Below are positions 22,784-34,309 of a DNA stretch of 64,000 nt, in pieces. Each line of letters starts with the position of its first letter. Within the stretch, counting starts at the first letter, position 1. Source of the DNA: Lates calcarifer (Eukaryota > Chordata > Actinopteri > Centropomidae). The position numbers and the translations under genes are program-made. Below the pieces are notes generated by a model, which was given only the letters and a program-made list of their open reading frames with translations, ran no database searches and was not told the DNA's origin. The stretch lies in the NCBI RefSeq assembly GCF_001640805.2, contig NC_066844.1, positions 841,006 to 905,005 of the forward strand, given 5' to 3'.

Positions 22784-22880
22784 CTCAGCTCTACTCATGC
22801 TAATTACCACGCTAACACACTAAACTAAGACAGTGAACATGGCAAACATTACACCTGCCTAACATCAGCATGTTAGCATT
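22784..22880. repeat. Fragment of dispersed percomorph repeat (GCTAAC/TTAGCAT type), unit A
   Basis: The series GCTAACAC...CTAAACTAAGACAGTGAAC, ATGGCAAACATTACACCTGC and AACATCAGCATGTTAGCATT matches a very common percomorph dispersed repeat that I recognise by its order of motifs. The fragment is short and has no coding capacity. Confidence 0.65.
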
Positions 22881-23100
22881 CAGGCGTTGAAGTGAAAGCA
22901 GCAGAGCGTGGCTGTGGACTCTTAGTCTTGTTAAAAGTTGAACAAAATGCAGCAGAGTGTTTTGAAAGCTCGAGAGCGTCTACGCTAAAATGAAACATCC
23001 ATTTAAACTGTCAAGTGTCTCATCTCTGCCTCGGCCTGTCTGTGCTACAGTTTACAGCATCGTCTGTTTTCCATCACATCACCGGAGCCACTGTCACTTC

Positions 23101-23260
23101 TGACAACATAAAGGCAGCATGAATTTTTAATCAAGTGCTTTTGGCTGAGGCTAAGATAACAGGAAGCCAAAACATGAATGAGGACAGATAAATAACCAGT
23201 AATTCATGACCCAAGGGGATAATTATGAAGCTGGCAGAGGTTATGTAGAAACAACATGAC
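23101..23260. promoter_or_regulatory. Candidate conserved non-coding element (unit A)
   Basis: Non-repetitive, AT-rich block with TAATCAAG, GATAAATAAC and AGTAATTCATGAC-type cores. I see no difference from 50405-50564, even though a 35-bp deletion follows at once in unit B (after about 50586). Inferred from texture only. Confidence 0.4.
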
Positions 23261-25038
23261 TGGATGGTACACAGATCAGATGTAGACCTGATCTGTGACC
23301 TTTAAAAAAACAGCTTCTCCACAGCGGCCACACCTCAGACGTCACATCAGCAGCATCACTTTACAGGTATTCATTGAGTCTTTATGAGTGCTCCTTTCCT
23401 GGCAGGGACAGAAAGACAAACTAACTTTCCCAAAAGCTTTGAACGTGTGAACCTCACATATCTATTTTCAGCACGTGCAGTGAGTTGTGTTTGTTTATTG
23501 TTGAGCAGAAGTTGTGTCTCCTTCTCTGTCGGCCGACTCTGGGCCTGCGGATAGTTCAGGGTCAGGTTTGGACAGCGGCCCTCGTCCACGCTGCTGGAGC
23601 CTGTAGGGAGGGGCTGTAGTGAGCTGGCCTCATTCCACAAATACACTCAGAATCAGAAGGTTCATGATTTAGAATCTGTTTTTTTCTCTTTGGTTTGTTT
23701 TCTCTGAATGATATTCTCAGGTGAGCAGGTAGATCAGACATGTCGTCTCCTGGAGTCTCACATCCTTACATACGTCACATGGAAGTGCAGACGTGTCCAC
23801 AGGGTCATGACACCCAGGTGGGAACTCCAATATTCTTGAATGAGGGGTTGAAGAAGATCTTCAGCTCTGACTGAGCGGTGGGGGGACCCAGGTATTTAAC
23901 CTGGGTTGGTATCAGAGCCACTGATACACAGCCGGGTCCAGCCGCCCTCCATGACCTGACCGACGGAGAATCTCCACAGATTTCTAAACTTGTTCACCAC
24001 TGGGCACGTCTGCTCTCATATCATCACGCTCACCAAGACGTTGGCAGAGCAGGTTTGTAATTCCTCACCCACTGCAGTCTGTGTGAGAGGCTCACACTCA
24101 GCACTGATTCATCAGTACAACATCAGAGTCATTTATCAAAGCTAATGTTTTCACACTCGTATTAATTCCACTTGTTTCTTCTTTGCCTTCCAGCTTTAAC
24201 CCACTGTCAACAACAACAACAACAAATACTAACCTTGGTAAGAGCTGATGTCAGTGTGAATTCTGAGTCACATTCCTAATAAATGTATTTGTTGGCTGCA
24301 GTTGGCTGATATCACCTGCAGGTGAAAGGTGCAGGCTACTGAACAGGTAGTAGGAGAATCCAATGTGCTTTCTAGAAGGGGAGCCCCGACTGTACCATGT
24401 TGGGTGGAGCACTGTGGGGGGGTGGGGGTGGGGGGTTCACCCTTGTTTAAAAAGTAAACAACATCTACAGTAAATATTTTAATGTCAGAGGGCTTGGAGT
24501 AATGTTTGGACACTGTATTTATAGTTTCTGCTCAGAAATGTTGTGTGTGTGGATTGACTGATTTTTGCTAACTTTACCTGGTCTTGTTGGAGGGGTTTCC
24601 TGTGTAAAATGCAGGGGCAGAAGCTCCTCACTGCTTTCAGTTCAGATGTAGTCTGGCTGCAGGCGGTCCAGGACTCAGTCTGGGTCTTATTCCTTTGTTG
24701 GTTGTTGAGTTTCTTCTCGATACGTTTGTAGATTTTTTCATGTTTGTATATGTGTGCTCTGTAACTGCTGTGGTTGAATATTATTCAGCGCTCCTCCTTC
24801 AGGTACCAGGGCTGACGGTTTGGCTCTGCTGACACGAGGCCAAAGAATAAACAAGGAAACAAAATACGCTGTAAGTCATGACCCAGTTGGTTGTGAAGTA
24901 ATTGGTGTGGATTTTGTATTTTTATGATGTGACTGGTGCCGTGCTTCACCTGTCTGCATCAAATTTAGGGAACTGACTGACACGAACGAGTCAAAGCTTT
25001 CTGTGTTTTTCCTCCTGGTGGAATCAGGAAGACGCTGC
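23261..25038. other. Unit A block, no gene
   Basis: Non-coding. Holds a perfect small inverted repeat CCCAGGT/ACCTGGG near 23887-23905, a CAA run near 24210-24224 (shorter in B) and a G-rich run at 24416-24436. A minus-strand frame at 23371-23646 (91 codons) is preserved in unit B (50642-50917) but shows no domain or splice context. Confidence 0.4.
24416..24436 (+). other. G-rich run with G-quadruplex potential (unit A)
   Basis: Runs of 7, 5 and 6 G separated by single T. The copy in unit B is at 51685-51705. Only the composition is seen; structure is inferred. Confidence 0.5.
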
Positions 25039-25270
25039 AGGAGCTGAGGAAATGTTTGTCCACTGAAGTTGTTGGAGGACACAGCTCTTCATGTCCTGGA
25101 CTATCTCTGCACAGGAAGCACGGACATGAAGCTGATGTTTGTCTGACTAAAGGTAAAACAGCAAACGGCTCTGACTGTGTCTTTAACAGCTGCATCGTGT
25201 CTCTCTGTTGTCTATAAAGTTTTTTCCTTCAAACATGTCCTGGCCTTTACCAACATGGAGGGAGCGACAG
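25039..25270. other. 232-bp block present only in unit A
   Basis: Unit B joins GACGCTGC (ending 52302) directly to TGGGATTATATG. Unit A has 232 bp in between. No transposon ends are visible. A plus-strand frame starting inside it and running into shared sequence (25255-25362, containing a PPKKKSR basic cluster, then a GTGAGT) looks exon-like at first sight. In unit B the matching frame is shifted by a lost C. Confidence 0.9.
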
Positions 25271-27720
25271 TGGGATTATATGACATGACGTCACCTCCCA
25301 AGAAGAAAAGCAGAACAGCCTTCCTCTCCACACATGGTGAGTCACATGAATCCTCCCTTTAATTCTCTCTCTCTCTGTCCCAGTTGTCTTCATGGAGGTG
25401 AATCAGCCCGCCGTGGCCGTGTGTATGAAGCTGTGTTGTATTCTGTCTGCTTGTGGATGTGGAACCTGCAGCGTTTGTCTGAGTGTTGAACTTGTGAGAA
25501 GTAAAGTTGCCTCTTCACATGTGATTTGTGTCTGATGATGTCCTTTGTAGAAGTTTCTCTTCAGAATGTTTCAGTTGTTTCTTGTGTTTTGATGAATAGT
25601 CACTGGCTTTAAATAAGAAGCAGCTCCATTCTGTAGGCTATAGGAGCTGTGTGTATTCAGACCGTCCAGTGATCCTAATGAGAGCTGCTGCTGCTCGGTA
25701 CTTTGTATTTGACTATAAGCTCTAAGTCGCATATCAGGGATGTGTGCATTTGTTTTCAGACTTTATTTTGATCAACTTCAGCTTCCACAAAGTGTTGTCT
25801 ATTCTGACTGAGGTCAAGGCAAAAACAACAATTTAAAATCACAGAGGATCAATAAAGCAAGAAGCCCAGCGAGTGGTTTGGTTTAGGCTGGAGAAAGATC
25901 TGAGCTTCAGTTCAGTGTTAATGTTAGACCACACTCTGCTGCTAACCTTTACTGAGCACTGTGAGTGAATTCACCATCACCACAAACTGTTCATAACGCC
26001 TGATGCTTTCCAGATGCATTTATTTTTTTTGTGTTGATAGCAAACATCATCCAGGCAGCATCACATTTCTTTCCAAACATAATTTACTTTTTCAAATTAT
26101 TCCTTATCAACCAGTTTCCAGGAGTCAGGTTTGGTAGCAAAGTACCTGACCCCAGTCTGACCCCTCTGGTTTAAATGGTGCTGACACAGTGGAAATGAAT
26201 TCATGACCATTTACTTACTGTGTGTGTGTGTGTACTTTGTCAGTATACAGTATCTCATACTGCAGCTTATTCATGTACCATTCATCTCATGACACATGTT
26301 CACATCCAGTCTGTAACAGCTCCGAACATTTACAGCATTTACCCTGTGTGTAGAGTAATAAATGGTTAGAGACTGTGAAACCGTGTCACAGCTGTTATTT
26401 ATAGAGTCATTTTTTCACACACAAGCAAATATACTCTGGAATTTATTCTGTGTGTGTGTGTGACCTAAAAACTCCTGGAGTAATGGATGCCATGTGTCTG
26501 AGTGCACATGTCACAGATGTGTCGTTCTGATGCCTCCCGGTGAAACGGTTTTGTCCTGTGTGCACCTCCACCTGCAAACTCTTTCAGAAATACACACGGC
26601 TGACATTATAAACCTAACATCTCACTGTGCTGCTGTCTTCTGTGCTGCTATCCCAAACCAGATGTTAGGATTTTATGGGTTTGGGCAGGCTTCAAAGGCC
26701 CTTTATTACTTCAAGAGTGTTGTAAAATATTTCCAGGAGGCACATATAAAAGAAATAAGCTTCTGTGACAGGTTGTGTTGGTTATGCAGGAGGACAAAAC
26801 ATAAAAAAAGAAGGCGGCTGTTTCTTTGCTTACCTTTCTCTAACAAGACGTATTGAGCTGCGTGTCAGGGCAGGGCAGGGTATTCTGCTCAGTAGCATGA
26901 TCAGTGTACAGCAGGTGGTTGTTTACAGAGCCCACACTGCACTGGACAGAGGAAAACATCAGGTACATGCTGATGCAGTGTCAGGAAACATATGATGGTA
27001 ATGTAGCAGCAGAAGCCCCCACCTAATTAAACCAGCAGCACCTCTAGCCTGAGCGATAAATACTGACCCAGCTGGCTCCAAACAGCTAGTGGGGAAAACA
27101 AAAACGCCACCGGAGCGGAGCCGACAGTGAGCGGCGGATGTAGCATATGGTCCCTTCTGCTGAGAAAATATTGGCCTTCCAGCTATCATCAACCAAAGAC
27201 CTGCGAGGGCAGAGCGGAGAGCTGGTGCTGCCCCCCACCAAGTGCAGCAGTCACCACCTCATAGCTGTTATTTTACACCCGACCCAAAGCAGTCTCTGTG
27301 TTTGCTACATACAGGCAGTAAAGTGGATCTGGATAAAACGGCTCCGTAGAGGCATTTCTTCTCTCGGACCTGTTCGACATGTACACTATCACAGAGGTAA
27401 AGTTCCTTTATCATCTCAGAGAGCAGCAGCTGAGGTTAACCAGTGGAACAGACAGAGAGTTCTGAATGAGATGGAATGACACACCCTGCACTTTTATTTG
27501 GACAAACAGGGCGAACTAAGGCGACTTCATTAAAGGAAATAGGAGACTCTGTGATTCATGCTGATAACAAGTCACACACATTTTGCCCAGTGCAGCTTTA
27601 AAATATGGCAAAAGTAAAATTAAAATGATGAAAGGAATCTATCTGACAAAACATTCCCCACAATCATTTAAAAACACACTTTCACCAGCAGAAAATTACA
27701 CACTTAGTGTCTGCCCACTT
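25271..27720. other. Unit A block, no supported gene
   Basis: Non-coding. Plus-strand frames at 26494-26856 and 27147-27479 (120 and 110 codons) are open in both units but have no recognisable domain or splice signals. Unit B has 21 extra bases at 54569-54589. The counterpart is 52303-54761. Confidence 0.35.
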
Positions 27721-27960
27721 CAATCTAACCTTATATAAGCTCATAAGCTTTTGATTGCTTTCATTTGCATTTATTACATGATGACAGCGCGGCTCCGAGG
27801 CACTGCTGCAGCATTGAAATGGATGAATCAAATGCTGCGCTTATCGAGAAAGCTTTAGCTGTTTTCCAGCTTTTTGTGCGAACCACAGAAATGTTGCCCC
27901 CCAGTCAAAAAACGGCATCATAAACAAGAATGAGAGCACTGACCTACAGTCGTGTTATAC
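27721..27960. promoter_or_regulatory. Candidate conserved non-coding element (unit A)
   Basis: Unique, mixed-composition block including CATTTGCATTTATTACATGA (an octamer-like ATTTGCAT) and GCTGCAGCATTGAAATGGAT. It is identical to 54762-55001 as far as I can read. I infer regulatory DNA from its texture. Confidence 0.4.
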
Positions 27961-29321
27961 CCTGCATCTCAGTGATAATAACAAATGCAATCCAGGATGT
28001 GGAAACTCATTACTGTTATTTCAGGCCGGGCTTAAAGAGAGGAAATCTCTTCTTTGGTGGTACATTCACACCAGTAACATGGCAGCTGTGGTCACACAGC
28101 CAGGTCGTTTATTTCACACAAATGAACGCTCCTCGCCTCATCTCAGCGCTAAATTGTGTGGGTTGATCCGCTTAACGGTCTGACGGAAGCCGGGGATATT
28201 GGTATTAATTGCACGCCAAGGCTGCCCCCCAGCACACCCCCAAACACACCCCAGAAACACACACACACACACACTTGTCACTGTCTAATTGTGTATTTCT
28301 CTCATTCAGCTATTCTCATCATTGTCTTTCATTTTCTCTCCACTCTGAGACTCTCAGAAATCTTTTCAAACTCTGTCTCCTCCCTCTCTCTCCTCACACT
28401 CTGGTATTATCTATCATTTCCCCCTTCCACTCTTCTCTCTGTCTGTCTTCATCTTCTCTCCATGCCCATTGAGAAATCCACCCATAATGACTGATATTAC
28501 ACGGTTACAAACAGGTGCCTTCGTTGTTGACTTTGCTCGGCGAGGTGAAGGTCGACACTCATCTCATTGTTTGAGGGAAGACGCAGCATGAATGGACGCT
28601 CATTATGAGCTCTGCAGCGCTCTAAACATTAAATTATATTAATTAATAACATTTCTTTATCATTCAAGCTGGAAGAGTTTGTCATATCTTAAGAACTCAT
28701 ACATTTCATTTGTAAAATCTTTTTATGTATACGTGTGTAACTGTAGCTGTAGTGGAGGAAATATTTTCCTCTCATTCCTCTCATACACACAGGGAACAAA
28801 TGGGTTCGTGTCATACAGTACAATCTGTTTTGAAGCCTTGTTCCTCTAAAAGAAAACGTCGATACTTGTGGAATATTTTAACTTGAACTGGATCAAATCT
28901 GACCCACACAGAACAGGAGGGTTCATGTTAAACAGAACACTGAGCTGGGGAACAGATCCTCTCTCAGTGTGACAGAGAATAAGCTTTTCCTTTGAAACAG
29001 CAGTGGAGGCAGTTAGCATGACAGGAAGAAAAAAGCTGATTAGCTCTTTCGTGGTCGTGCATTGTTGCAGCGTATGTGGTAAAAATTGCTGCTCTGCTTC
29101 ACTGGCCTCAGTGGGTCGCTTTATTTCCTGTTAGAGCTGGCTAAATGTTGAGCTAATTTTAGGGCTTTGCTTTTTTGAACAGAGAGAGAGAAAGCGCCAA
29201 GCCTCATTAAACAAGACAATTACACGTCTGTCTCAGTACAATGCGCTACCTGATGTCTGATTTGGTTCAGGTAAATTACAGTAGGAGGGTGGAGAGGATG
29301 CAGGCAATACCAGGCTGTTAG
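27961..29321. other. Last block of unit A, no gene
   Basis: Non-coding, with a CA run (28258-28274) and a CT-rich patch (28290-28460). It ends at the gap. The counterpart 55002-56365 continues without a break into single-copy DNA. Confidence 0.45.
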
Positions 29322-30321
29322 NNNNNNNNNNNNNNNNNNNNNNNNNNNNNNNNNNNNNNNNNNNNNNNNNNNNNNNNNNNNNNNNNNNNNNNNNNNNNNN
29401 NNNNNNNNNNNNNNNNNNNNNNNNNNNNNNNNNNNNNNNNNNNNNNNNNNNNNNNNNNNNNNNNNNNNNNNNNNNNNNNNNNNNNNNNNNNNNNNNNNNN
29501 NNNNNNNNNNNNNNNNNNNNNNNNNNNNNNNNNNNNNNNNNNNNNNNNNNNNNNNNNNNNNNNNNNNNNNNNNNNNNNNNNNNNNNNNNNNNNNNNNNNN
29601 NNNNNNNNNNNNNNNNNNNNNNNNNNNNNNNNNNNNNNNNNNNNNNNNNNNNNNNNNNNNNNNNNNNNNNNNNNNNNNNNNNNNNNNNNNNNNNNNNNNN
29701 NNNNNNNNNNNNNNNNNNNNNNNNNNNNNNNNNNNNNNNNNNNNNNNNNNNNNNNNNNNNNNNNNNNNNNNNNNNNNNNNNNNNNNNNNNNNNNNNNNNN
29801 NNNNNNNNNNNNNNNNNNNNNNNNNNNNNNNNNNNNNNNNNNNNNNNNNNNNNNNNNNNNNNNNNNNNNNNNNNNNNNNNNNNNNNNNNNNNNNNNNNNN
29901 NNNNNNNNNNNNNNNNNNNNNNNNNNNNNNNNNNNNNNNNNNNNNNNNNNNNNNNNNNNNNNNNNNNNNNNNNNNNNNNNNNNNNNNNNNNNNNNNNNNN
30001 NNNNNNNNNNNNNNNNNNNNNNNNNNNNNNNNNNNNNNNNNNNNNNNNNNNNNNNNNNNNNNNNNNNNNNNNNNNNNNNNNNNNNNNNNNNNNNNNNNNN
30101 NNNNNNNNNNNNNNNNNNNNNNNNNNNNNNNNNNNNNNNNNNNNNNNNNNNNNNNNNNNNNNNNNNNNNNNNNNNNNNNNNNNNNNNNNNNNNNNNNNNN
30201 NNNNNNNNNNNNNNNNNNNNNNNNNNNNNNNNNNNNNNNNNNNNNNNNNNNNNNNNNNNNNNNNNNNNNNNNNNNNNNNNNNNNNNNNNNNNNNNNNNNN
30301 NNNNNNNNNNNNNNNNNNNNN
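29322..30321. other. Assembly gap, exactly 1000 N
   Basis: One thousand consecutive N, a round number that suggests a fixed-size placeholder and not a measured distance. It separates the two duplicated units with no extra sequence on either side. Open frames that run across it are meaningless. Confidence 0.99.
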
Positions 30322-32321
30322 ATTTTTCTTTCTCTCTCTCTTTTTTCCCAAACTGAGAAATGCAAACGAGCATTAACAATAGTTAACACTGTGATTACTC
30401 CAGCCCAGCTGCAGGCCTCTGCAGATATTCAGTATTACAGGAAACAGACAGCAGAGGCCAGTCTTACTCCACGTATCAAACCCCCACCACACAGTCTGTG
30501 AGAAGGTAATGTGTTAAAATGTAAAGGCCTCTCCTCCACTAAGCTCATCACCTCATTCACATCTCTACATCCCTCTGAAAACATCCCGTCTCCAAACAGT
30601 GATAGATGCTCATCCCCACCAGGCACAATCTCCTGTCAAAATGAGATTCAGGTGTGCAGCTCTGGTATCAGGTGAGACAGCACACCTATGGCTTTATCAG
30701 TCGGCGGCAGGAATCAGCTGGTATTTCTCTGTGGCCTTGTAATGATATCCCTGCAAAACTGAAACAAGGTTTCCAGAATGTTTCATATCAGTTCTGAACA
30801 AAATGCATTACCTGATGCACTGTGGTATACTGCATGTGAATCAGAGGCACTTAGGGACTGGTTAATAATCCTGAAGATAGGTCTTTCACATCCATCAAAG
30901 CAGTAGAGTAAAAACACACACTTTTTTTGCAACAATTCATGCACAGAATGAAAAGTTGTCACACATTTTACATAATAATAACTGCCTTTATCTTTCTTTA
31001 GTTTTAGTGTGAGTGGCTGTGTCTAATGTCTTTTATCTTCTTTCCTTTACCTTAGAAGCTCTTTGACAGTAGTGTTAATATTTATGTGCTAAGGTCATCA
31101 AAAAATAGTTGCTGGTTTGGTTACAAACCCTCATCACTATGTATGATATCCTCACAGTGGAACAGTCGGGTCTGACACTGCTGCTGAGTAACAGATCAGG
31201 TTAAGGTTCTGACCAGATTCAAGTCTCTCTGCAGACCAGACCCTGTTCCACCACGTATAGACTAACAGCTGGTGATCACTGCATAAAGTAGAGTAACTGT
31301 ACTGACAACTGCTCAGTAATCAGCTGGACCAGATTGTAATCTAATTAGTTAGCAGCTTTTCAAATGTAAGCTTTATTGTTTTACTCAACACTTCCTGATA
31401 CAGTGTAGATTATCCTGACAGATACAGACAGATCTTTGTTCACTGTTGCTGAAATGACTGTATTACATTATAAAGTGACGTCTTCATACAGAGGAGTGAA
31501 GTGCAGCTCAGTCTTATAGCACCTGTCACACCACTATTTCCTCCTCAGCCTCCTCCTCTGAGTCGCTATCACTCCAGCTCTAAACCCACACTCCTTCTCC
31601 CCTCAATCTCTTCAGCACCCCCACCCCCCTTTGAGATACAGTACAATGGCATACATTCATCCATTCTGTTTATTGTGTTTGAAGCAGGGGAGTAGGGCTT
31701 TCCAAAGCCCCCAGATCAGTCAGTGTAGGAAGCTGGCAACGTGGATCCCTCTGCAAAAACAATCCCTTTTCTCCCAGATGGTCTGCGCAAGCAAGCGTGT
31801 AGCTGCAGGGGCTTAGAGGAGGCAGAGAGAGAGAGAGGGAGGAATAGAGGGAGGGGGACAGAGAGAGAGAGAGTGAGAAAAACTCCCACCAATCCAAGTA
31901 GCAATGTCCAGTGGGTTTTTATCTCTGAGACCCATACCCCTGGCATTCCCTCTGTCTGCCTGGCTGTCGCTCTACCTCTAATCTTTGCTGCCTCCTCCCT
32001 TCCTTGCTTCCTTCTTTTCTTCCCTCTTTCTTTCATTCTTCCTTTCTTGCCTTTCCTCACTTCTTCTGTCAGTCCATGTGTCTGTCTGCCAGTTGTCAGT
32101 GCCATCCTGTCTGGTTACCCCACGATAAGAACATGTTTTTTTTTTTTAAGCCAGACAAACCACGATAGGCAGATGACAATTTTCAATATTCTTCTGCAGT
32201 GAGAAACTCTCTCTCTCTCCCTCTCCTCTCTCTATGTGTCTCCCTCTCTCTGGTTTTTGAACCCGTCTCCCCTGCTGGTAAAGCACCTCTGAGACGGGGG
32301 GAGGGAGAGAAAATTCATTTT

Positions 32322-32403
32322 GGCCCGGTCGATGAAATGTTTCTTACATAAGAGCACCACTGAGGCATCGCTCTTATGTAAGAAACATGCAATTGACAAA
32401 GCC
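32322..32403. ncRNA. MicroRNA-precursor-like hairpin (unit B copy)
   Basis: Base-for-base the same 82-nt hairpin as at 5612-5693, with no change in the stem, loop or internal loops. Nearby low-complexity DNA has diverged in length (for example the CT tract at 32210-32235). If the units are alleles, this is the same locus on the other haplotype. Confidence 0.5.
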
Positions 32404-32515
32404 CTGCTGCTTTACCCTTTGAGCAACAGAAGATAACCTTGAGAGAATAAAGTGAGCAAGAGGAGGGAGAGAGAGAGAGAGAGAGAGAAAACCTGTCATG
32501 GTAAAATGAGAAGAA

Positions 32516-32533
32516 GACACTTTTAAAGGTGTC
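32516..32533. promoter_or_regulatory. Degenerate copy of the palindrome (unit B)
   Basis: GACACTTTTAAAGGTGTC: the left AGGTGT core is lost by one substitution and the right one is intact. Confidence 0.3.
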
Positions 32534-33881
32534 GAAATGTGAAAACAAATTCACATCATTTCCAGTTAAAGCCTTAAGCCAACCATGGATCCAATTAGTA
32601 CTCAAAAAGTAGTCTCAGGATTTGTGGGCTGGTGTGGGGAAAAAGCTAAATTCTACCGTTTACAGTCTCTTATTTCAAAGTTGTTCAGGTGATAAAACTT
32701 TTCAAGTGAAAGCCGTACTGTACCTACGCGACAGAACAAAAACACAGTGATGAAACCCAGTGCAAATACACATGAAGAAGAAAGACAGCCGTCTTCACAT
32801 CTGTGCAGGTGAGATAAAAATAAAATACTACACAAAATAAAGTGAAAAAGAAGCTCTCAGAGAAACTCACAGAGTTTATGTCACAAAACACCAAAATGCA
32901 AAAGGACAAATGGAAAAAAATGGATTTCAACCAATAACTAATAATTAATAATAATTAATTCCCTGAGGACTAATTATTGTACACTGGCATTTACTTTGGT
33001 AAGAAATGAGTTCAATATGATAAAGGAATAAAACCACCAACACTATCCATTAATATTTTGGAAACTACAACGAGGAGAGAAAGAGGGAGAGAGATCTACT
33101 AATATTATAGTAAACTGACTTCATGATGATTGTAATTGATATTTGATTGTTCAGGTTGTAGGAGATCATTTCTTACAAACCTGATTTTGAACTGATGACA
33201 TGCTTCATAAGTCTGCTACAGAACAAGATGTTTTGCTTCTGTTTGGGTTCTCAGCTGTAAAATCTGGTTAAATACAAAGATTTTTCATCTGCTTGATATC
33301 TGTGACTGGTGTTGACAAGACTTTTTACTCAGCAGTACCTCGGCTAAATCGCTCAGAATAAGTCTATGTGGACTAACCTATCACCCATCACTCTGGAGGA
33401 TAACGTATCATACATCTGTGTGACTGCGAATGACGTTCTGGAAACAAAATTAAAATCTACCTGTTCATGCACAGCCCAGCATAACATATAAAACATGAGC
33501 GTGTATTCACATTTCAGCAAAATGAGGTGGGAGGGAGAGAATATTGGTCATGGTAAAATTATAAATGAGTCTTTTTAAGGTGCCAAAATGTGAAAACAAT
33601 TTCAAATTATTTCAAATTAAAGCCTTAAGCCATCCATGGATCCAATTAATACAGAGAAAGCTCAAAAATGTAATGTGGGCTGGTAGTTTACAAAAAGAAA
33701 TGTGCAGTATATTTGTTCATGCACAGCGTATATAGTGTATGGAACATGAAATGTTTCCTGGTGTAAGACCAGTTTGTCTTAAAGGAAAGGGCTCACTGCT
33801 CCACATTTTAATAAGTTCAAAAGAAAAGAAAAAATATATTTTAAGAGACAAAAGGAGTTAAATTTGCAGTTATTCATATTT

Positions 33882-33884
<3 letters not shown>

Positions 33885-33934
<50 letters not shown>
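33885..33934. repeat. (AT)25 microsatellite (unit B)
   Basis: Fifty bases of pure AT. The matching place in unit A (about 7172-7192) has only a broken TATATT/TATATA stretch of about 20 bp. This is one of the largest simple-repeat differences between the units. Confidence 0.97.
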
Positions 33935-33937
<3 letters not shown>

Positions 33938-34224
33938 GGAGGTGAAGCCTGATAACAGGTTAGGACACATGCAGGCACCATTTTCAATCCTGTAATACAA
34001 CAATATACCCACACACCATTCAAGTTTATACTCACAATAAAAATAATCATGACAGAAAATTGTGCACTTGTCATAAAACTGAATTACCTTCCACCCATTT
34101 TGCAGTGTGGGTCAGGTGGGTTAAGGGGGACTGGGTGGTTACAGAGGCCTGACAGCAGTTGTTCAACCATGACCTCTCTGAACCTCATATACCACTGCAC
34201 ACACACACACACACACACAGCACA

Positions 34225-34309
34225 AGGAGGATTAGATTAGATAAGGTTTATCTCATTGTCCCTCAGCGAAAAATTGTTGTGGACACCAGGTGACTTCAGT
34301 GATTTATAA
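34225..34309. mobile_element. Degenerate LINE/SINE-tail-like fragment (unit B)
   Basis: Copy of the fragment at 7476-7560, preceded by a slightly longer CA run. Confidence 0.35.

Larger units (their letters stand above)
3608..29321 (+). repeat. Duplicated unit A (25.7 kb), left copy
   Basis: The whole interval recurs in the same orientation at 30322-56365. Anchors match from the first base (ATTTTTCTTTCTCTC) to the last (AGGCTGTTAG). The offset between copies starts at 26,714, drifts with small indels, and ends at 27,044. By eye the copies are near identical, with a few substitutions per kb plus many length changes in simple repeats. The unit stops at the last base before the run of N. This fits the tail of one contig overlapping the head of the next. 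Confidence 0.97.

Noticed and set aside
26494..27479. Two frames of 110-120 codons preserved in both units
   Set aside because: Preservation is expected when copies are nearly identical alleles; no splice signals or recognised domain.
29220..30389. Open frames of 353-389 codons on the minus strand
   Set aside because: They run through the 1,000 N gap and consist almost wholly of unknown residues.
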